Origin: Dokdonella_A sp964582225
GTDB taxonomy: Bacteria > Pseudomonadota > Gammaproteobacteria > Xanthomonadales > Rhodanobacteraceae
Assembly (NCBI GenBank): GCA_964582225.1
Contig: CAZORA010000002.1
Location: 62,001 to 126,000, forward strand
DNA length: 64,000 bases
Reading direction: 5' to 3'
Positions 18,262 through 30,456 of the stretch are shown piece by piece. How positions within the stretch are numbered: position 1 is the stretch's first letter; the number at the start of each line of letters is the position of its first letter. The translations under genes were made by a program, and so were the position numbers. The notes beneath the pieces are model-generated. The model had not been told where the DNA came from and did not search any database. It was given only the letters and a program-made list of their open reading frames with translations.

Positions 18262-19650
18262 TCAGGGAGTGGCCGGATAGGCAGGAGCAGCGTCGAGGGT
18301 GGCGGCGCAGATTTCGGCGAGATCGAGGAGACACAGCTCTGCGCCGGGCTTGGCGACGAACTGCAGGCCGATGGGCAGGCCGTCGGCGAGCCGCCCCATC
18401 GGCAAGCTGAGCGCGGGGAAGCCGGCGAGGCTGGCGAAGGCGGTGAGTTCAGCATCGCCGGCGCGTTCTCGCTCGCTCAGGGGATAAGGCCCCCAAGGAA
18501 CGCTGGGTAGAACCAGCACGTCGAGGTCGGCAAAAAGCTGACGGGCGCGGACGACCGCGACGTCGAGCAGGCGGTCGGCGGCGACATAGTCGGGGGCGGA
18601 CTTGCCGCGCGCATACTCGAGCATCGCGCGCAGGCGCGGGGAAAGCGGCTCGCCTTCGTCGGCGAGATCCGCCGCAAACTCGAGTGCGAGTTCGCTTTCC
18701 ATGACCAGGAGCGCGGCGCGCCGGGTGCGCGACAGATCTTGGTCGGCAAAGTCGACCGCCCTGCGCTCGCCCAGCAGCTGCCCGAGCGAGACGAGCGCAC
18801 GCAGGAAGATTTCTTCCACTTCGGCGCAGACGCCGAGCGCGGCCAGGTTGCTCAATATGCCGCTGCGCAGGCTGCCCGGCTCCCAGTCGGGAATACACAA
18901 CGGCACGCGGCGGCGCCGCGAACGGGCGTCGACCGGATCGTGGCCGTCGAGCACCTGCAGCACGATGGCAATATCGGCGACCGCGCGGGCGAGAACGCCC
19001 ACGCAGTCGAGACGGCGAGCGGCGCGGGCAAGGCCGACTGCGGAAAGCTGACCGTGGGTGGGCTTCAGGCCGTATACCCCGCAGTGACTCGCCGGAATAC
19101 GAATCGAACCCATGGTGTCGCTGCCCATGGCAAAGCTGCACAGGCCCGCGGCGACCGCTGCGGCGGAGCCACCGGACGAACCGCCGGCGGTGAAATCGCG
19201 GCCCCACGGATTGTGCACGTCGCCAAAATGCGGGTTGACGCTCATGGTACCGAGCGTGCCTTCGTCGAGATTGGTCTTGCCGAGAATCACCGCCCCGGCG
19301 GCGCGCAACCGCGCGACGACCGCGGCATCGTCCGTGGCGGCGCGCTCGCGCCGTCCCGGCAGCCCGACACTGGTCGGCAGGCCGGCCACGTCGAGGCTGT
19401 CCTTGATCGCAACGGTCAGGCCGTCCAGGCGTCCGATCGCCTGCCCCGCGCGGCGGCGCGCATCACTCGCCGCGGCCTGCTGCAGCGCGCTCGGATCGAG
19501 CGCGGTGAAGGCGTTCAGCGGGCTGCGCTCGATCGCATCGAGGTGAAGCCGCGTCAGGCGCTGACTGTCGATGCGTCCGGCCGCGAGCCAGTGCAGGTGC
19601 TGGAAGGCGCCGGCAGCGCGCAGTTCGAGATCGGAAATCGCTTCGCTCAT
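18262..19650 (-). CDS. Amidase-signature family amidase
   Basis: This is a Ser-cisSer-Lys amidohydrolase of 462 residues. The triad is visible: Lys83 in LTVAIKDSLDVAG, cis-Ser158 in AGGSSGGSAAAVAAG and nucleophile Ser182 in GSDTMGSIRIPAS. The last motif differs slightly from the usual GTDTGGSIR. The length suits a small-molecule amidase such as AtzF- or AtzE-like enzymes, but the substrate cannot be predicted. It is not gatA, since no gatB or gatC adjoins it. It diverges from the ETF dehydrogenase gene. Confidence 0.88.
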   Translation of the reverse strand: MSEAISDLELRAAGAFQHLHWLAAGRIDSQRLTRLHLDAIERSPLNAFTALDPSALQQAAASDARRRAGQAIGRLDGLTVAIKDSLDVAGLPTSVGLPGRRERAATDDAAVVARLRAAGAVILGKTNLDEGTLGTMSVNPHFGDVHNPWGRDFTAGGSSGGSAAAVAAGLCSFAMGSDTMGSIRIPASHCGVYGLKPTHGQLSAVGLARAARRLDCVGVLARAVADIAIVLQVLDGHDPVDARSRRRRVPLCIPDWEPGSLRSGILSNLAALGVCAEVEEIFLRALVSLGQLLGERRAVDFADQDLSRTRRAALLVMESELALEFAADLADEGEPLSPRLRAMLEYARGKSAPDYVAADRLLDVAVVRARQLFADLDVLVLPSVPWGPYPLSERERAGDAELTAFASLAGFPALSLPMGRLADGLPIGLQFVAKPGAELCLLDLAEICAATLDAAPAYPATP

Positions 19651-19851
19651 GGCAGACAAGACGGCCCGCGGAGCGCAAGAAGGTGAACGCTCGCACGCCA
19701 AAAGTCAAAACCCCGAGTGAAACGACGCCCACCCGCGGCGGGCGCGGGAAAGCGCGCGGCACCCGGCGCGCGTCCTGGGTGAGCTGCCGGTTTGCCGACC
19801 TCGCCGCGAACGCGGACAATCGGACATTCCGATTCACGCCGGTGGCCAATC

Positions 19852-21489
19852 ATGAGCGAACGCGAGAGCATGCAGTACGACGTCGTCACGGTTGGAGCCG
19901 GACCGGCGGGCCTCGCGTTCGCCATGCGTCTGAAGCAGCTGAAGCCCGAGCTGTCGGTATGCGTGATCGAGAAGGGTTCGACGGTCGGCGCGCAGATTCT
20001 CTCCGGCGCGGTGATCGAGCCGCAGGCGCTCGACGAACTGCTGCCCGAGTGGCGCGGAAATCCACCGCCGATCTGCGTGCCGGTAACGAAGGACGAGTTC
20101 TGGCTGCTACGCGACGCCGAACGCGCCTTCCGTTTTCCGCTGACGCCGCCGCAGATGCACAACCGCGGCAACTTCATCGTCTCACTGGGCGCGCTCTGTG
20201 CCTGGCTCGCGCCGCAGGCGGAGGCACTCGGCGTAGAGATCTACCCGGGTTTCGCCGCCGCCGAGCCGCTGTTCGACGCGCAGGGCGCGGTGGCAGGCGT
20301 GCGGATCGGCGACATGGGCGTGGCCAAGGACGGCTCGCACAAGTCGGGCTACACCCAAGGCATCGACATCAAGGCCGGGACCACGGTGCTCGCCGAAGGT
20401 TGCCGCGGTTCGCTGTCCAAGAAGCTGATTGCCAAGTACGCTCTCGACGCCGACAGCAATCCGCAGACTTACGGCATTGGCATCAAGGAGCTCTGGCAGC
20501 TGCCGCCGGGGCGGGTGGAGGCCGGCAAGGTCGTGCACACGCTCGGCTGGCCTCTGAACCACGCGACCTACGGCGGCAGCTTCATCTACCACCTCGATCA
20601 GGATCGACTGGCGATCGGCTTGGTGGCTGGACTCGACTATGCCGACCCGTTGTTTCGACCCTGGGAAGCCTTCCAGCAGCTGAAACACCACGCGATGGTC
20701 AAGCGACTGCTTGAGGGCGGTTCGATCGTCTCGGCCGGCGCCCGCGCGCTGATCGAGGGCGGCTGGCAGTCCCTGCCGAATCTGGAAATGCCGGGCGCAC
20801 TGCTGATCGGCGACGCTGCGGGGTTGATGAACGTGCCGAAGATCAAGGGCACCCATCAGGCGCTGCGCTCTGGCATGCTGGCTGCCGAACACCTGGCCGA
20901 GCGCGGCAGCAGCGCAGGTTGGGATGCCAGGCTACGCGCCTCGGCGGTGGCCGCCGAGCTCAGAAAGGTGCGCAACATCCGACCCGGCTTCCAGCGCGGG
21001 CTTTGGTTCGGCCTGGCGAACGCGGGGTGGGAAACCGTGAGCGCAGGGCTGTCACCGTGGACCCTCGAGAACCATGCTGATTGGGCTTCGCTGCATCGCC
21101 TCGACGCCGAGCTCGCGGCAACCAGACCAGGGCCGGATGCGCCGTCGACCGAGCAGCCGAGCTACGTCGCCCGCACCCTGCCGCCGCGCGACCGTCTGGC
21201 CGGGGTGTTCTTCGCGGCCACGGAGTATGACGAGGACCAGCCGGTGCACCTGCAGGTGATCGACCCCGAGATCTGCACCACGCGCTGCACGGTCGAGTAC
21301 GCCAACCCCTGCACGCGCTACTGCCCGGCCAACGTCTACGAGATGATCGAAGACGAGATCGGCCGGCGCCTGCAGATCAACGCGGCCAACTGCGTGCACT
21401 GCAAGACCTGTGACATCAAGGACCCCTATCAGAACATCGACTGGGTGACCCCGGAAGGTGGCAGCGGACCGAACTACCAGAACCTGTAA
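19852..21489 (+). CDS. Electron transfer flavoprotein-ubiquinone oxidoreductase
   Basis: This membrane-associated flavoprotein passes electrons from ETF (fatty acid and amino acid dehydrogenases) to ubiquinone. It has 545 residues. The N-terminal FAD motif is VVTVGAGPAGLAFAMRL, a GDAAGLMNVPKIKGTHQALRSG block forms the second FAD contact, and the C-terminal [4Fe-4S] domain has NCVHCKTCDIKDPYQNIDWV and ends in PNYQNL. The ATG chosen removes an unlikely N-terminal extension. The lipoate ligase genes follow 78 bases later on the same strand. Confidence 0.96.
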   Translation: MSERESMQYDVVTVGAGPAGLAFAMRLKQLKPELSVCVIEKGSTVGAQILSGAVIEPQALDELLPEWRGNPPPICVPVTKDEFWLLRDAERAFRFPLTPPQMHNRGNFIVSLGALCAWLAPQAEALGVEIYPGFAAAEPLFDAQGAVAGVRIGDMGVAKDGSHKSGYTQGIDIKAGTTVLAEGCRGSLSKKLIAKYALDADSNPQTYGIGIKELWQLPPGRVEAGKVVHTLGWPLNHATYGGSFIYHLDQDRLAIGLVAGLDYADPLFRPWEAFQQLKHHAMVKRLLEGGSIVSAGARALIEGGWQSLPNLEMPGALLIGDAAGLMNVPKIKGTHQALRSGMLAAEHLAERGSSAGWDARLRASAVAAELRKVRNIRPGFQRGLWFGLANAGWETVSAGLSPWTLENHADWASLHRLDAELAATRPGPDAPSTEQPSYVARTLPPRDRLAGVFFAATEYDEDQPVHLQVIDPEICTTRCTVEYANPCTRYCPANVYEMIEDEIGRRLQINAANCVHCKTCDIKDPYQNIDWVTPEGGSGPNYQNL

Positions 21490-21567
21490 CGAACCGGCGC
21501 GCCGCGCTGGGCGCTTCGGCGCGCGCGTCGATCGCGGACGGGCGCCAGCAACGAGGAGACTGCCATC

Positions 21568-21861
21568 GTGCAGCACGGTGAATACAAGATGCCCGGCGGC
21601 AAACTGATCGTCGCCGACTTGGAGCTGCGCGCAAGGCGCATCGCTGCGGTGCAGATCAGCGGTGACTTCTTCATCGAGCCCGACAGCGCCCGCGCCGCGA
21701 TCGATGCCGCCCTGCGCGGCGCAGCCGAAAGCAGCAGCGAGGACGAACTCAGCCGCCGCGTTGCGGATGCGCTGGGGCCGGAGGTGCAACTCTACGGAAT
21801 CTCACCGACGGCGGTGGCGGTGGCGGTGCGCCGCGCGCTCGTCGCGGGAGTTCGGGCATGA
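21568..21861 (+). CDS. LplB-like accessory (C-terminal) domain of a two-part lipoate ligase
   Basis: This is a 97-residue protein with the pattern PGGKLIVADLELRARRI, VQISGDFFIEP and LYGISPTAVAVAVRRAL, which matches the lipoate-protein ligase accessory domain that is fused to LplA in E. coli but is a separate subunit (LplB) in Thermoplasma. It starts with GTG, eight bases after GAGGAGA. Its stop overlaps the start of the catalytic gene by four bases (ATGA), consistent with stoichiometric production. Its likely role is to support lipoate activation by the downstream protein. Confidence 0.78.
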   Translation: MQHGEYKMPGGKLIVADLELRARRIAAVQISGDFFIEPDSARAAIDAALRGAAESSSEDELSRRVADALGPEVQLYGISPTAVAVAVRRALVAGVRA

Positions 21862-22634
21862 GCCGCAGCCGCTGGAAAGATCACGCCTGGCGGCTGATCC
21901 ACACCGAACCGCAAGCGCCGGCCCTGCACATGGCGCTCGACCAGGTGCTGGTGGACGAGGTGGCCAGCGGTCGGCGGCCGCCGACCCTGCGCTTTTGGGA
22001 GTGGGCCAGCCCAGCGGTGGTAATCGGCCGTTTTCAGTCGCTCAACAACGAAGTCGACCGCGAGGTCGCCGCCGGCGAAGGCGTCGCGGTAGTACGGCGA
22101 ATCAGCGGCGGCGGCGCGATGTTCTGTGAGCCGGGCAATACCATCACCTATTCGATCTGCGCGCCGATCTCGATGGTGGAGGGCCTGTCCTTCCAGGAGT
22201 CCTACGCACTGATGGACGAATGGGTGATCGCGGCCCTGCGCGAGCTTGGCATCGAGGCCTGGTACCAGCCGCTCAACGATATCGTTTCGGCCGACGGCAA
22301 GATCGCCGGTGCGGCGCAGGCGCGCCGCGGCAGGGCCGTATTGCACCACGTCACGATGGCCTACGACATCGACGCGACAAAGATGCTGCGCATCCTGCGC
22401 ATCGGTCGCGAAAAGATGTCCGACAAGGGCACGCAGAGCGCCGCCAAGCGCGTCGATCCCCTGCGCAGCCAGACCGGCCTACCGCGCGAAGTCATCATCC
22501 AGCGCCTGATCGAGACCTTCCGCCACCTGCACGGGCTGCAGCAGGATCAGCTGACTGCAGGCGAGCTGAGAAGCGCCGAAGCGCTGGCCCAGAGCAAGTT
22601 CTCGAGCGCGACCTGGACCGCCGACCTGGCCTGA
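21858..22634 (+). CDS. Lipoate-protein ligase A family, catalytic subunit
   Basis: This is a 258-residue BPL/LplA-fold enzyme expected to make lipoyl-AMP and lipoylate E2 or H-protein lysines. Motifs include WASPAVVIGRFQSLNNEVD, VVRRISGGGAMFCEPGNTIT (lipoate-binding loop) and LNDIVSADGKIAGAAQARR with the catalytic lysine. It lacks the E. coli LplA C-terminal domain, which is supplied by the overlapping upstream gene. An octanoyltransferase (LipM-type) role is the main alternative, but LipM needs an active-site cysteine that I do not see conserved here. Confidence 0.86.
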   Translation: MSRSRWKDHAWRLIHTEPQAPALHMALDQVLVDEVASGRRPPTLRFWEWASPAVVIGRFQSLNNEVDREVAAGEGVAVVRRISGGGAMFCEPGNTITYSICAPISMVEGLSFQESYALMDEWVIAALRELGIEAWYQPLNDIVSADGKIAGAAQARRGRAVLHHVTMAYDIDATKMLRILRIGREKMSDKGTQSAAKRVDPLRSQTGLPREVIIQRLIETFRHLHGLQQDQLTAGELRSAEALAQSKFSSATWTADLA

Positions 22635-22671
22635 ATTCCGCGGTGCCGCCGCGCGCTGTCTGAAATCCACC

Positions 22672-25362
22672 TCACTCGATTGGAGTCCTGCGCCCTGGAT
22701 CAACGATCCGACCGGCGGCGAGCGCAGCCACGTCGATCATGCGCTGGGCGCCGGCGTCGCGCCAGTCGTCCGGGTGGCAGGTGAAGAACAGGATCTGGTG
22801 GCGCCGGGCGGCGTCGTGGAGGATGCGCTTCATCTGCTCGCGGCGCGCGGCGTCGCTGTGCACAAGGGCGTCGTCGAGCACCAGCAGGGTCGGCTGGCCG
22901 GCTTCGGCGAGCAAATCCGCGTAGGCGAAGCGGACCAGCACGCCGAACTGCTCGCGGGTGCCGTGGCTGTAGGCGTCGAGGGCCAACGATTGGCCGTCAC
23001 GCTCGAGGGCTTCGGGCTCGAACTCCGCCAGCGAGAGATCGAGCGAGGAAGCGTCCGGGAACAGCATGTCGAGGTAGCGCCCGATGCGCTCGCGCAGCGG
23101 CGCGTAGAGCTGTTCGACCAGGGCCTGCTGCTGGCGTTCGAGAAGCTCGACCAGGAGGTTCAGCGCGTCCGCGCGCAGCGTGCGTTCGGCGTGGAGCGCA
23201 CCGCCGCGGGCGAGCGCCTGCTCGGCGCGCGCGAGGCGTTCGTCGATGCCCGCGGCGCCGTAGGCGAGCAGGGTCGCGCGGGTTGCGCGCACGCGCCCGT
23301 CCAGCTCGTCGCGCTCGGTCCTGGCGTGGTTCACGGCGCGCCGATAGCGCTCGATGTCCGCTTCGATCCGCTCCGGCTGCTGCTGCGCGAGCCGCGCCTC
23401 GGCGGCGTCGATCTCGCGCGCGAGATTCTCGCGCCGCGCGAGCGCGTCCGCGAGCCGTTCGCCGCGCTGCCGCGCGGCGGCGAGCGAGGCTTCGCTTTCC
23501 AGGCGCTCGCGCGCGCCGTCGATCCGGGCGCGCAGGGCTTCGCGCTCCACGCGCGCGTCGACCGCGGCGCGGGCGCGCGCCTCCAGCGCCGACTCGGCCT
23601 GTGCCCACTCGCGCTCGGCGGCTTCGCGCGCCGCGGCGGCGGCCTCCGGGGAGGCGGCGTCGGTTACCGGCGCGGGCAAATTCGCCAACTCGTTCACGCA
23701 GCCGGCCAGGCGACCGCGAAGCTCGGCCAGACCAGCCTCTTGCGACCCCTCGTCGCGCTCGCCCAGCAGCGCCGCCCGCTGCAGCTCGCGAGCCTTGATT
23801 TCCTGCTCGAGCTCCGCGCGCGCGGCAAGGCGCTGGCGCGCCGCTTCCGCACCGTCCACCGCCAAGCGGCGCAGCAGCTCCGCGCGCTGCGCTTCGAACT
23901 GCGCGGTGGTCCCGGCAAGGTCCGCGGCGCTCGTCGCCTGCGGCTCGATTTCGAGCTCGCCGAAACCCTCGATCGACAGCCGGGCCGGAGCTTCGAGCAG
24001 GCGTTCGCCCTGCCCTTCGAGGCGCCCCAGCGCGCCGGCGTCGATGCTGCGCCCGGCCGCCAGGCGAAAGCGCAGGCGCGGCGCCGCGGCCTCGCGGCGC
24101 AAGCGGTTCTCGCGCAGCTCGCGCTCCAGCGCCTCCAGCGCGGCGACGTCCTCGGGGCGCAGGGAATTCGCGGCGAGCCGCTCGCGCAGGCTCGAAAGCG
24201 CGCGGCCCTGCTCGCGGGCGCGATCGAGCGTGGCCTGATCGCGCGCAATCGATTGCTGCAGGCGCTGGCGATCGCTCTCGAGCTCGGCGCGCCGCTGCCG
24301 CAGGCTGGCGGCGCGCTCCGCGCGGCGGGCCGCCTCGAGCGCCTCGCGCGCCGCGGCCACGCGCTCGCGGCCCTGCGCTTCGGCGCGCTGCAGCGGCTCG
24401 GATTCGCGCTCGAGCGCTTGCAGCCGTTGGCGCGCCGCCTCCTGCTCCCGGCGCTGCGCATCGTGACCTTGGATCTGCTCGCGCAGGCTCGAGGCCAGGG
24501 CGTCGAGTTCGCCCAGCGCGCGGCGCCGCCCCTGCTGCGCGTCGCGCTCGGGCTGAAGGGCGGCCTGGCGGCTTTCGGCTTCGCGCAGGCTCGCCTGATG
24601 GCTTTCCCAAGGCCGCTCGACGTCGAGCTGCCGGAGGCGGCGCAGGTCGACTTCGAGGCGCCGGCGCTGCTCCCCGAACTCGCGCGCCTGCGCCGCGAGT
24701 TCGGCGTGCGCCTGCTCCGCCGCGGCAAGCGCCTTCACGGCCTGGGCCAAGGGACCGCGATCGCGGCCGGTGGCGGTGCGCAGCTCGGTCAACTCGCTCC
24801 GCGCCGCCGCCAGCAGCGCGTTCGCACCGCCGCCCGCGCCCAGTTCGCCAAGCACGGCCTTCAGCCGCTCCTGCAGGGTCTGCGCGGCGTGCTGCAGCGG
24901 CGCGTGCAGCTCGCTGCTCTCGCCCTGCCGAATCCACAGCAGGCCGGGAATGCCGCGAGTCTCGGCGCGGCTCTCGCCGCGGCCGGCCAGGCCGAAGCCG
25001 AAGCGCTCGGCCAGGGCCTCGTCGGCGGCGTTGCCTTCGAAGCGCTGCGCGCCGATGCGAAGCTCGGCGCGCGGGCGCTCGAGAAAGCGCTTGCTGACCG
25101 AACACTCGACTTCGCCGAGACGAAAATCGGCCTCGACCAGCGGCGCGACGGCCGCGCCCGCGGCCGGGCGCAGGGCGGCAGCGAAGGCCTCGCCGCGGCT
25201 CGAATGGCGCTCGAAGAAGAGCAACCGCAGGGCCTCGGCGATGGTGCTCTTGCCGGCTTCGTTGGGCCCGTAGAGCAGATTGAGGCCGGGCGCGAGATTC
25301 CCGATCTCGACCGCCCCCGTGAACTTGCGGAAGCCCTCGATACGCAGGCGGCGCAGCTCCAT
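22672..25362 (-). CDS. SbcC/YhaN-like ATPase with long coiled coil
   Basis: This is an 896-residue SMC/Rad50-type ATPase. The N-terminus has FRKFTGAVEIGNL and Walker A YGPNEAGKSTI (residues 31-41). The middle 550 residues are Glu, Ala and Arg-rich coiled coil. The C-terminal half-site has LDAYSHGTREQFGVLVRFA (signature-like) and LLVLDDALVHSD (Walker B). There is no CxxC zinc hook in the coiled-coil centre, which points to the YhaN branch rather than classical SbcC. The first base of its ATG is shared with the stop of the nuclease gene upstream, so the two make a nuclease-ATPase pair likely to process DNA ends. Confidence 0.85.
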   Translation of the reverse strand: MELRRLRIEGFRKFTGAVEIGNLAPGLNLLYGPNEAGKSTIAEALRLLFFERHSSRGEAFAAALRPAAGAAVAPLVEADFRLGEVECSVSKRFLERPRAELRIGAQRFEGNAADEALAERFGFGLAGRGESRAETRGIPGLLWIRQGESSELHAPLQHAAQTLQERLKAVLGELGAGGGANALLAAARSELTELRTATGRDRGPLAQAVKALAAAEQAHAELAAQAREFGEQRRRLEVDLRRLRQLDVERPWESHQASLREAESRQAALQPERDAQQGRRRALGELDALASSLREQIQGHDAQRREQEAARQRLQALERESEPLQRAEAQGRERVAAAREALEAARRAERAASLRQRRAELESDRQRLQQSIARDQATLDRAREQGRALSSLRERLAANSLRPEDVAALEALERELRENRLRREAAAPRLRFRLAAGRSIDAGALGRLEGQGERLLEAPARLSIEGFGELEIEPQATSAADLAGTTAQFEAQRAELLRRLAVDGAEAARQRLAARAELEQEIKARELQRAALLGERDEGSQEAGLAELRGRLAGCVNELANLPAPVTDAASPEAAAAAREAAEREWAQAESALEARARAAVDARVEREALRARIDGARERLESEASLAAARQRGERLADALARRENLAREIDAAEARLAQQQPERIEADIERYRRAVNHARTERDELDGRVRATRATLLAYGAAGIDERLARAEQALARGGALHAERTLRADALNLLVELLERQQQALVEQLYAPLRERIGRYLDMLFPDASSLDLSLAEFEPEALERDGQSLALDAYSHGTREQFGVLVRFAYADLLAEAGQPTLLVLDDALVHSDAARREQMKRILHDAARRHQILFFTCHPDDWRDAGAQRMIDVAALAAGRIVDPGRRTPIE

Positions 25363-26489
25363 CAGCCGGCTTCCGGCAGCTCGCGGGCGAGCCGGGCCAG
25401 GATGCGCAGCGCCTCGCCGGCGAGCTCGGCCTGCTGCGGGTCGCCCTGGCGCGCGGCCAGCTCGGCCGCCACCGCGGCCGCCGCGCCGTCGAGTCGCAGC
25501 GAGGCCAGGTCGGCGCTGCTCGGCGCCAGCCGCAGCTGCCGCTCGTCCGTCTGCAGCACCTGCAGGCGGGCGCGCGCCGCAGCGAGGACCGAGCGCAGGC
25601 TGGCGTGCGCGGCGAGATCCAGCGAGCCCTCGATATCGAGCTGCAGCACGCTGGCCGGATCGAAGTCCCGCAGGCGCGCGGCGAGCGCGTCGACCTCGGC
25701 CGGGCCGTCGAGGTGCACGGCCTCGCGCCGCCAGCGGAAGCGCGCGATCGGCCGCACTTCGACCCGCGGCAGCGCGCCCGGGCGCTCGATCTCGACCAAC
25801 AGCACGTTGCCGGGCTCGTTGCCGCGGAAACGCTCGGGCTCGGGAGTGCCGCTGTACCAGGTGCGCGCGTCGATCCGCCGGGTGCCGTGCCAGTCGCCGA
25901 GCGCGAGGTAGTCGAGCCGCGCCCGCGCCGCGCGGTCGGCGGCGATCGGGTTCGGCGAATCGATCTCCGCGGGCAGGATGCCGGCGACGCTGCCGTGGGC
26001 GAGCCCGATCCGGATCAGGCCGGGCGCGGTATCGAGCGAATCGAAGGCGGCGCTCAGGTCGTCGTGGGTGTGGATCTGGCGCAGCGGCGCGACCAGCACG
26101 GCGAAGCCCGCCTCGGGAAATTCCAGGGCGCCGGGCTCGAGCGCGAGGCGGACGTTGTCGCCGACGATGCCGAGGCGCTCGAGCCGCGTCCAGACGCTTT
26201 CGGCCAGCGCCGCGTCGTGGTTGCCGGGCAGCAGCACCCAGCGGCCGGAGAACCCCCGCATGGCGTCGAGCGCGCGCCGCAGGGCGTGGTCGGACAGCGC
26301 CGGCCGGTCGAACACGTCGCCGGCGACCAGCACCGCGTCGACGGCCTCGCTCGCGGCCAGCCCGGCGATCCGCTTCACCGCCTCGAAGCGGGCGTCGGCC
26401 AGCGCCGCCGAGGGATCGTGGCCGTCGCCCTCGCCGGCGAAGGAAAACTCGCGGCCGAGCTGCCAGTCGGCGCTGTGCAGGAATTTCAT
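25362..26489 (-). CDS. SbcD/YhaO-like metallophosphoesterase (DNA repair nuclease)
   Basis: This 375-residue calcineurin-type phosphoesterase has the motifs HSADWQLGREF, LVAGDVFDRP, LLPGNHDAA, LAHGSV and LALGDWHGTR. They follow the Mre11/SbcD layout, except that the first motif is DWQ instead of DxH and the last is GDWH instead of GHxH. I recall those substitutions from YhaO-like proteins. The C-terminal 150 residues would form the capping and ATPase-contact region. It lies between ileS and the ATPase gene, overlapping the latter. Nuclease activity is inferred. Confidence 0.85.
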   Translation of the reverse strand: MKFLHSADWQLGREFSFAGEGDGHDPSAALADARFEAVKRIAGLAASEAVDAVLVAGDVFDRPALSDHALRRALDAMRGFSGRWVLLPGNHDAALAESVWTRLERLGIVGDNVRLALEPGALEFPEAGFAVLVAPLRQIHTHDDLSAAFDSLDTAPGLIRIGLAHGSVAGILPAEIDSPNPIAADRAARARLDYLALGDWHGTRRIDARTWYSGTPEPERFRGNEPGNVLLVEIERPGALPRVEVRPIARFRWRREAVHLDGPAEVDALAARLRDFDPASVLQLDIEGSLDLAAHASLRSVLAAARARLQVLQTDERQLRLAPSSADLASLRLDGAAAAVAAELAARQGDPQQAELAGEALRILARLARELPEAG

Positions 26490-26511
26490 CGCGGCTCGCG
26501 CGCCCGCGGCA

Positions 26512-29382
<2,871 letters not shown>

Positions 29383-29411
29383 GATCGGGACCGGAGAAGG
29401 AACGGACAGAA

Positions 29412-30389
29412 TCAACCGGCGCTGCCGCTGCGCCGGGCCGGCTGCGAACCGAGGATCGCGCGCGCGGCAGCGGCGTCGCAGGCGATCTGCCGGCGCATGG
29501 CCTCGAGGTCGACAAAGCGCCGCTCCTCGCGCAGGCGGGCGACGAACTCCACTTCGAGGCGGCGACCGTAGAGGTCGCCATCGAAGTCGAACAGGTGCAC
29601 TTCGAGCAGCGGCTCGGTGCCGCCGACCATCGGCCGCAGGCCGAGGCTGGCGACGCCGGGCCAGGCGTCCAGCGCGCGCCGCCCGCCCGCCGCCGGCGCG
29701 TGCACGCGCACGGCGAAAATGCCGTCGGTCGGCGCGCAGCGCTTGCCCAGGCGCAGGTTCGCGGTCGGCCAGCCGAGCTCGCGGCCCAGCCTGGCGCCGT
29801 GCACCACCCGCCCGCCGATGCTGAAGCGACGCCCGAGCAGGCGCGCCGCGGCGTCGAACTCGCCGGCGGCGAGCTGACGGCGGATCACGCTGCTGCTGAC
29901 GCGCTCGCCGTCCAGGCGGAAGTCCGGCATCAGCTCGACCGCGAAGCCGGCGCGCGCAGCGAGGTCGCGCAGCATGGCGAGATCGCCGCGGCGGTCGTGG
30001 CCAAAGCGAAAATCCGCTCCGAGCCAGATCTCCCGCGCCGCGCAGCGCGCGAGCAGCACCTGGTCGACGAAAGCCTCGGCGGAGAGCGCGGCGAGCCGGG
30101 CGTCGAAGCGCAGCAGCAGAAGGCGGGCGACACCAGCCGCGCGCACGCGCTCGATCTTCTCGCGCGCGCTGGCCAGGCGCGGCACCGGCGCGCCGCGCGC
30201 GAAGAACTGGCGCGGGATCGGCTCGAAGCTCACCGCCAGCGGGGTCAGACCGCGCGCGGCGGCGCGCTCGCGCACGTGCGCGATCAGGGCCTGGTGGCCG
30301 CGGTGCACGCCGTCGAAAGCGCCCACGCACAGCACGCTGCCGCCCGGCGCGAGGCTCGGCCCGGCGCGATCACGAAAAACCTGAAACAT
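29412..30389 (-). CDS. ribF: Bifunctional riboflavin kinase/FAD synthetase
   Basis: This enzyme converts riboflavin to FMN and then FAD. It has 325 residues. The N-terminal adenylyltransferase has VGAFDGVHRGHQALI and a SSSVIRRQL motif, and the C-terminal kinase has GRVVHGARLGRELGWPTANL and EVHLFDFDGDLYGR. The start MFQVFRDRAG lies close to a TATACT hexamer on the minus strand that could be a -10 element. It is followed by ileS and preceded by murJ on the same strand. Confidence 0.95.
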   Translation of the reverse strand: MFQVFRDRAGPSLAPGGSVLCVGAFDGVHRGHQALIAHVRERAAARGLTPLAVSFEPIPRQFFARGAPVPRLASAREKIERVRAAGVARLLLLRFDARLAALSAEAFVDQVLLARCAAREIWLGADFRFGHDRRGDLAMLRDLAARAGFAVELMPDFRLDGERVSSSVIRRQLAAGEFDAAARLLGRRFSIGGRVVHGARLGRELGWPTANLRLGKRCAPTDGIFAVRVHAPAAGGRRALDAWPGVASLGLRPMVGGTEPLLEVHLFDFDGDLYGRRLEVEFVARLREERRFVDLEAMRRQIACDAAAARAILGSQPARRSGSAG

Positions 30390-30456
30390 CGCGCGAGTAT
30401 AGCCGTTGCAGTGCAGCACGAGCGGCCGCAAAGCGGCCCCGGCACCACCGCCACGC

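Noticed and set aside
18262..19650. gatA (glutamyl-tRNA amidotransferase subunit A)
   Set aside because: The amidase triad is shared, but gatB and gatC do not adjoin it, the GTDTGGSIR motif is altered and the length and C-terminus fit other amidases.
22774..25911. 1045-codon open frame on the plus strand opposite the SbcC-like gene
   Set aside because: Its composition is a mirror of the coiled-coil codons on the other strand, and it crosses the boundary between the two real minus-strand genes.
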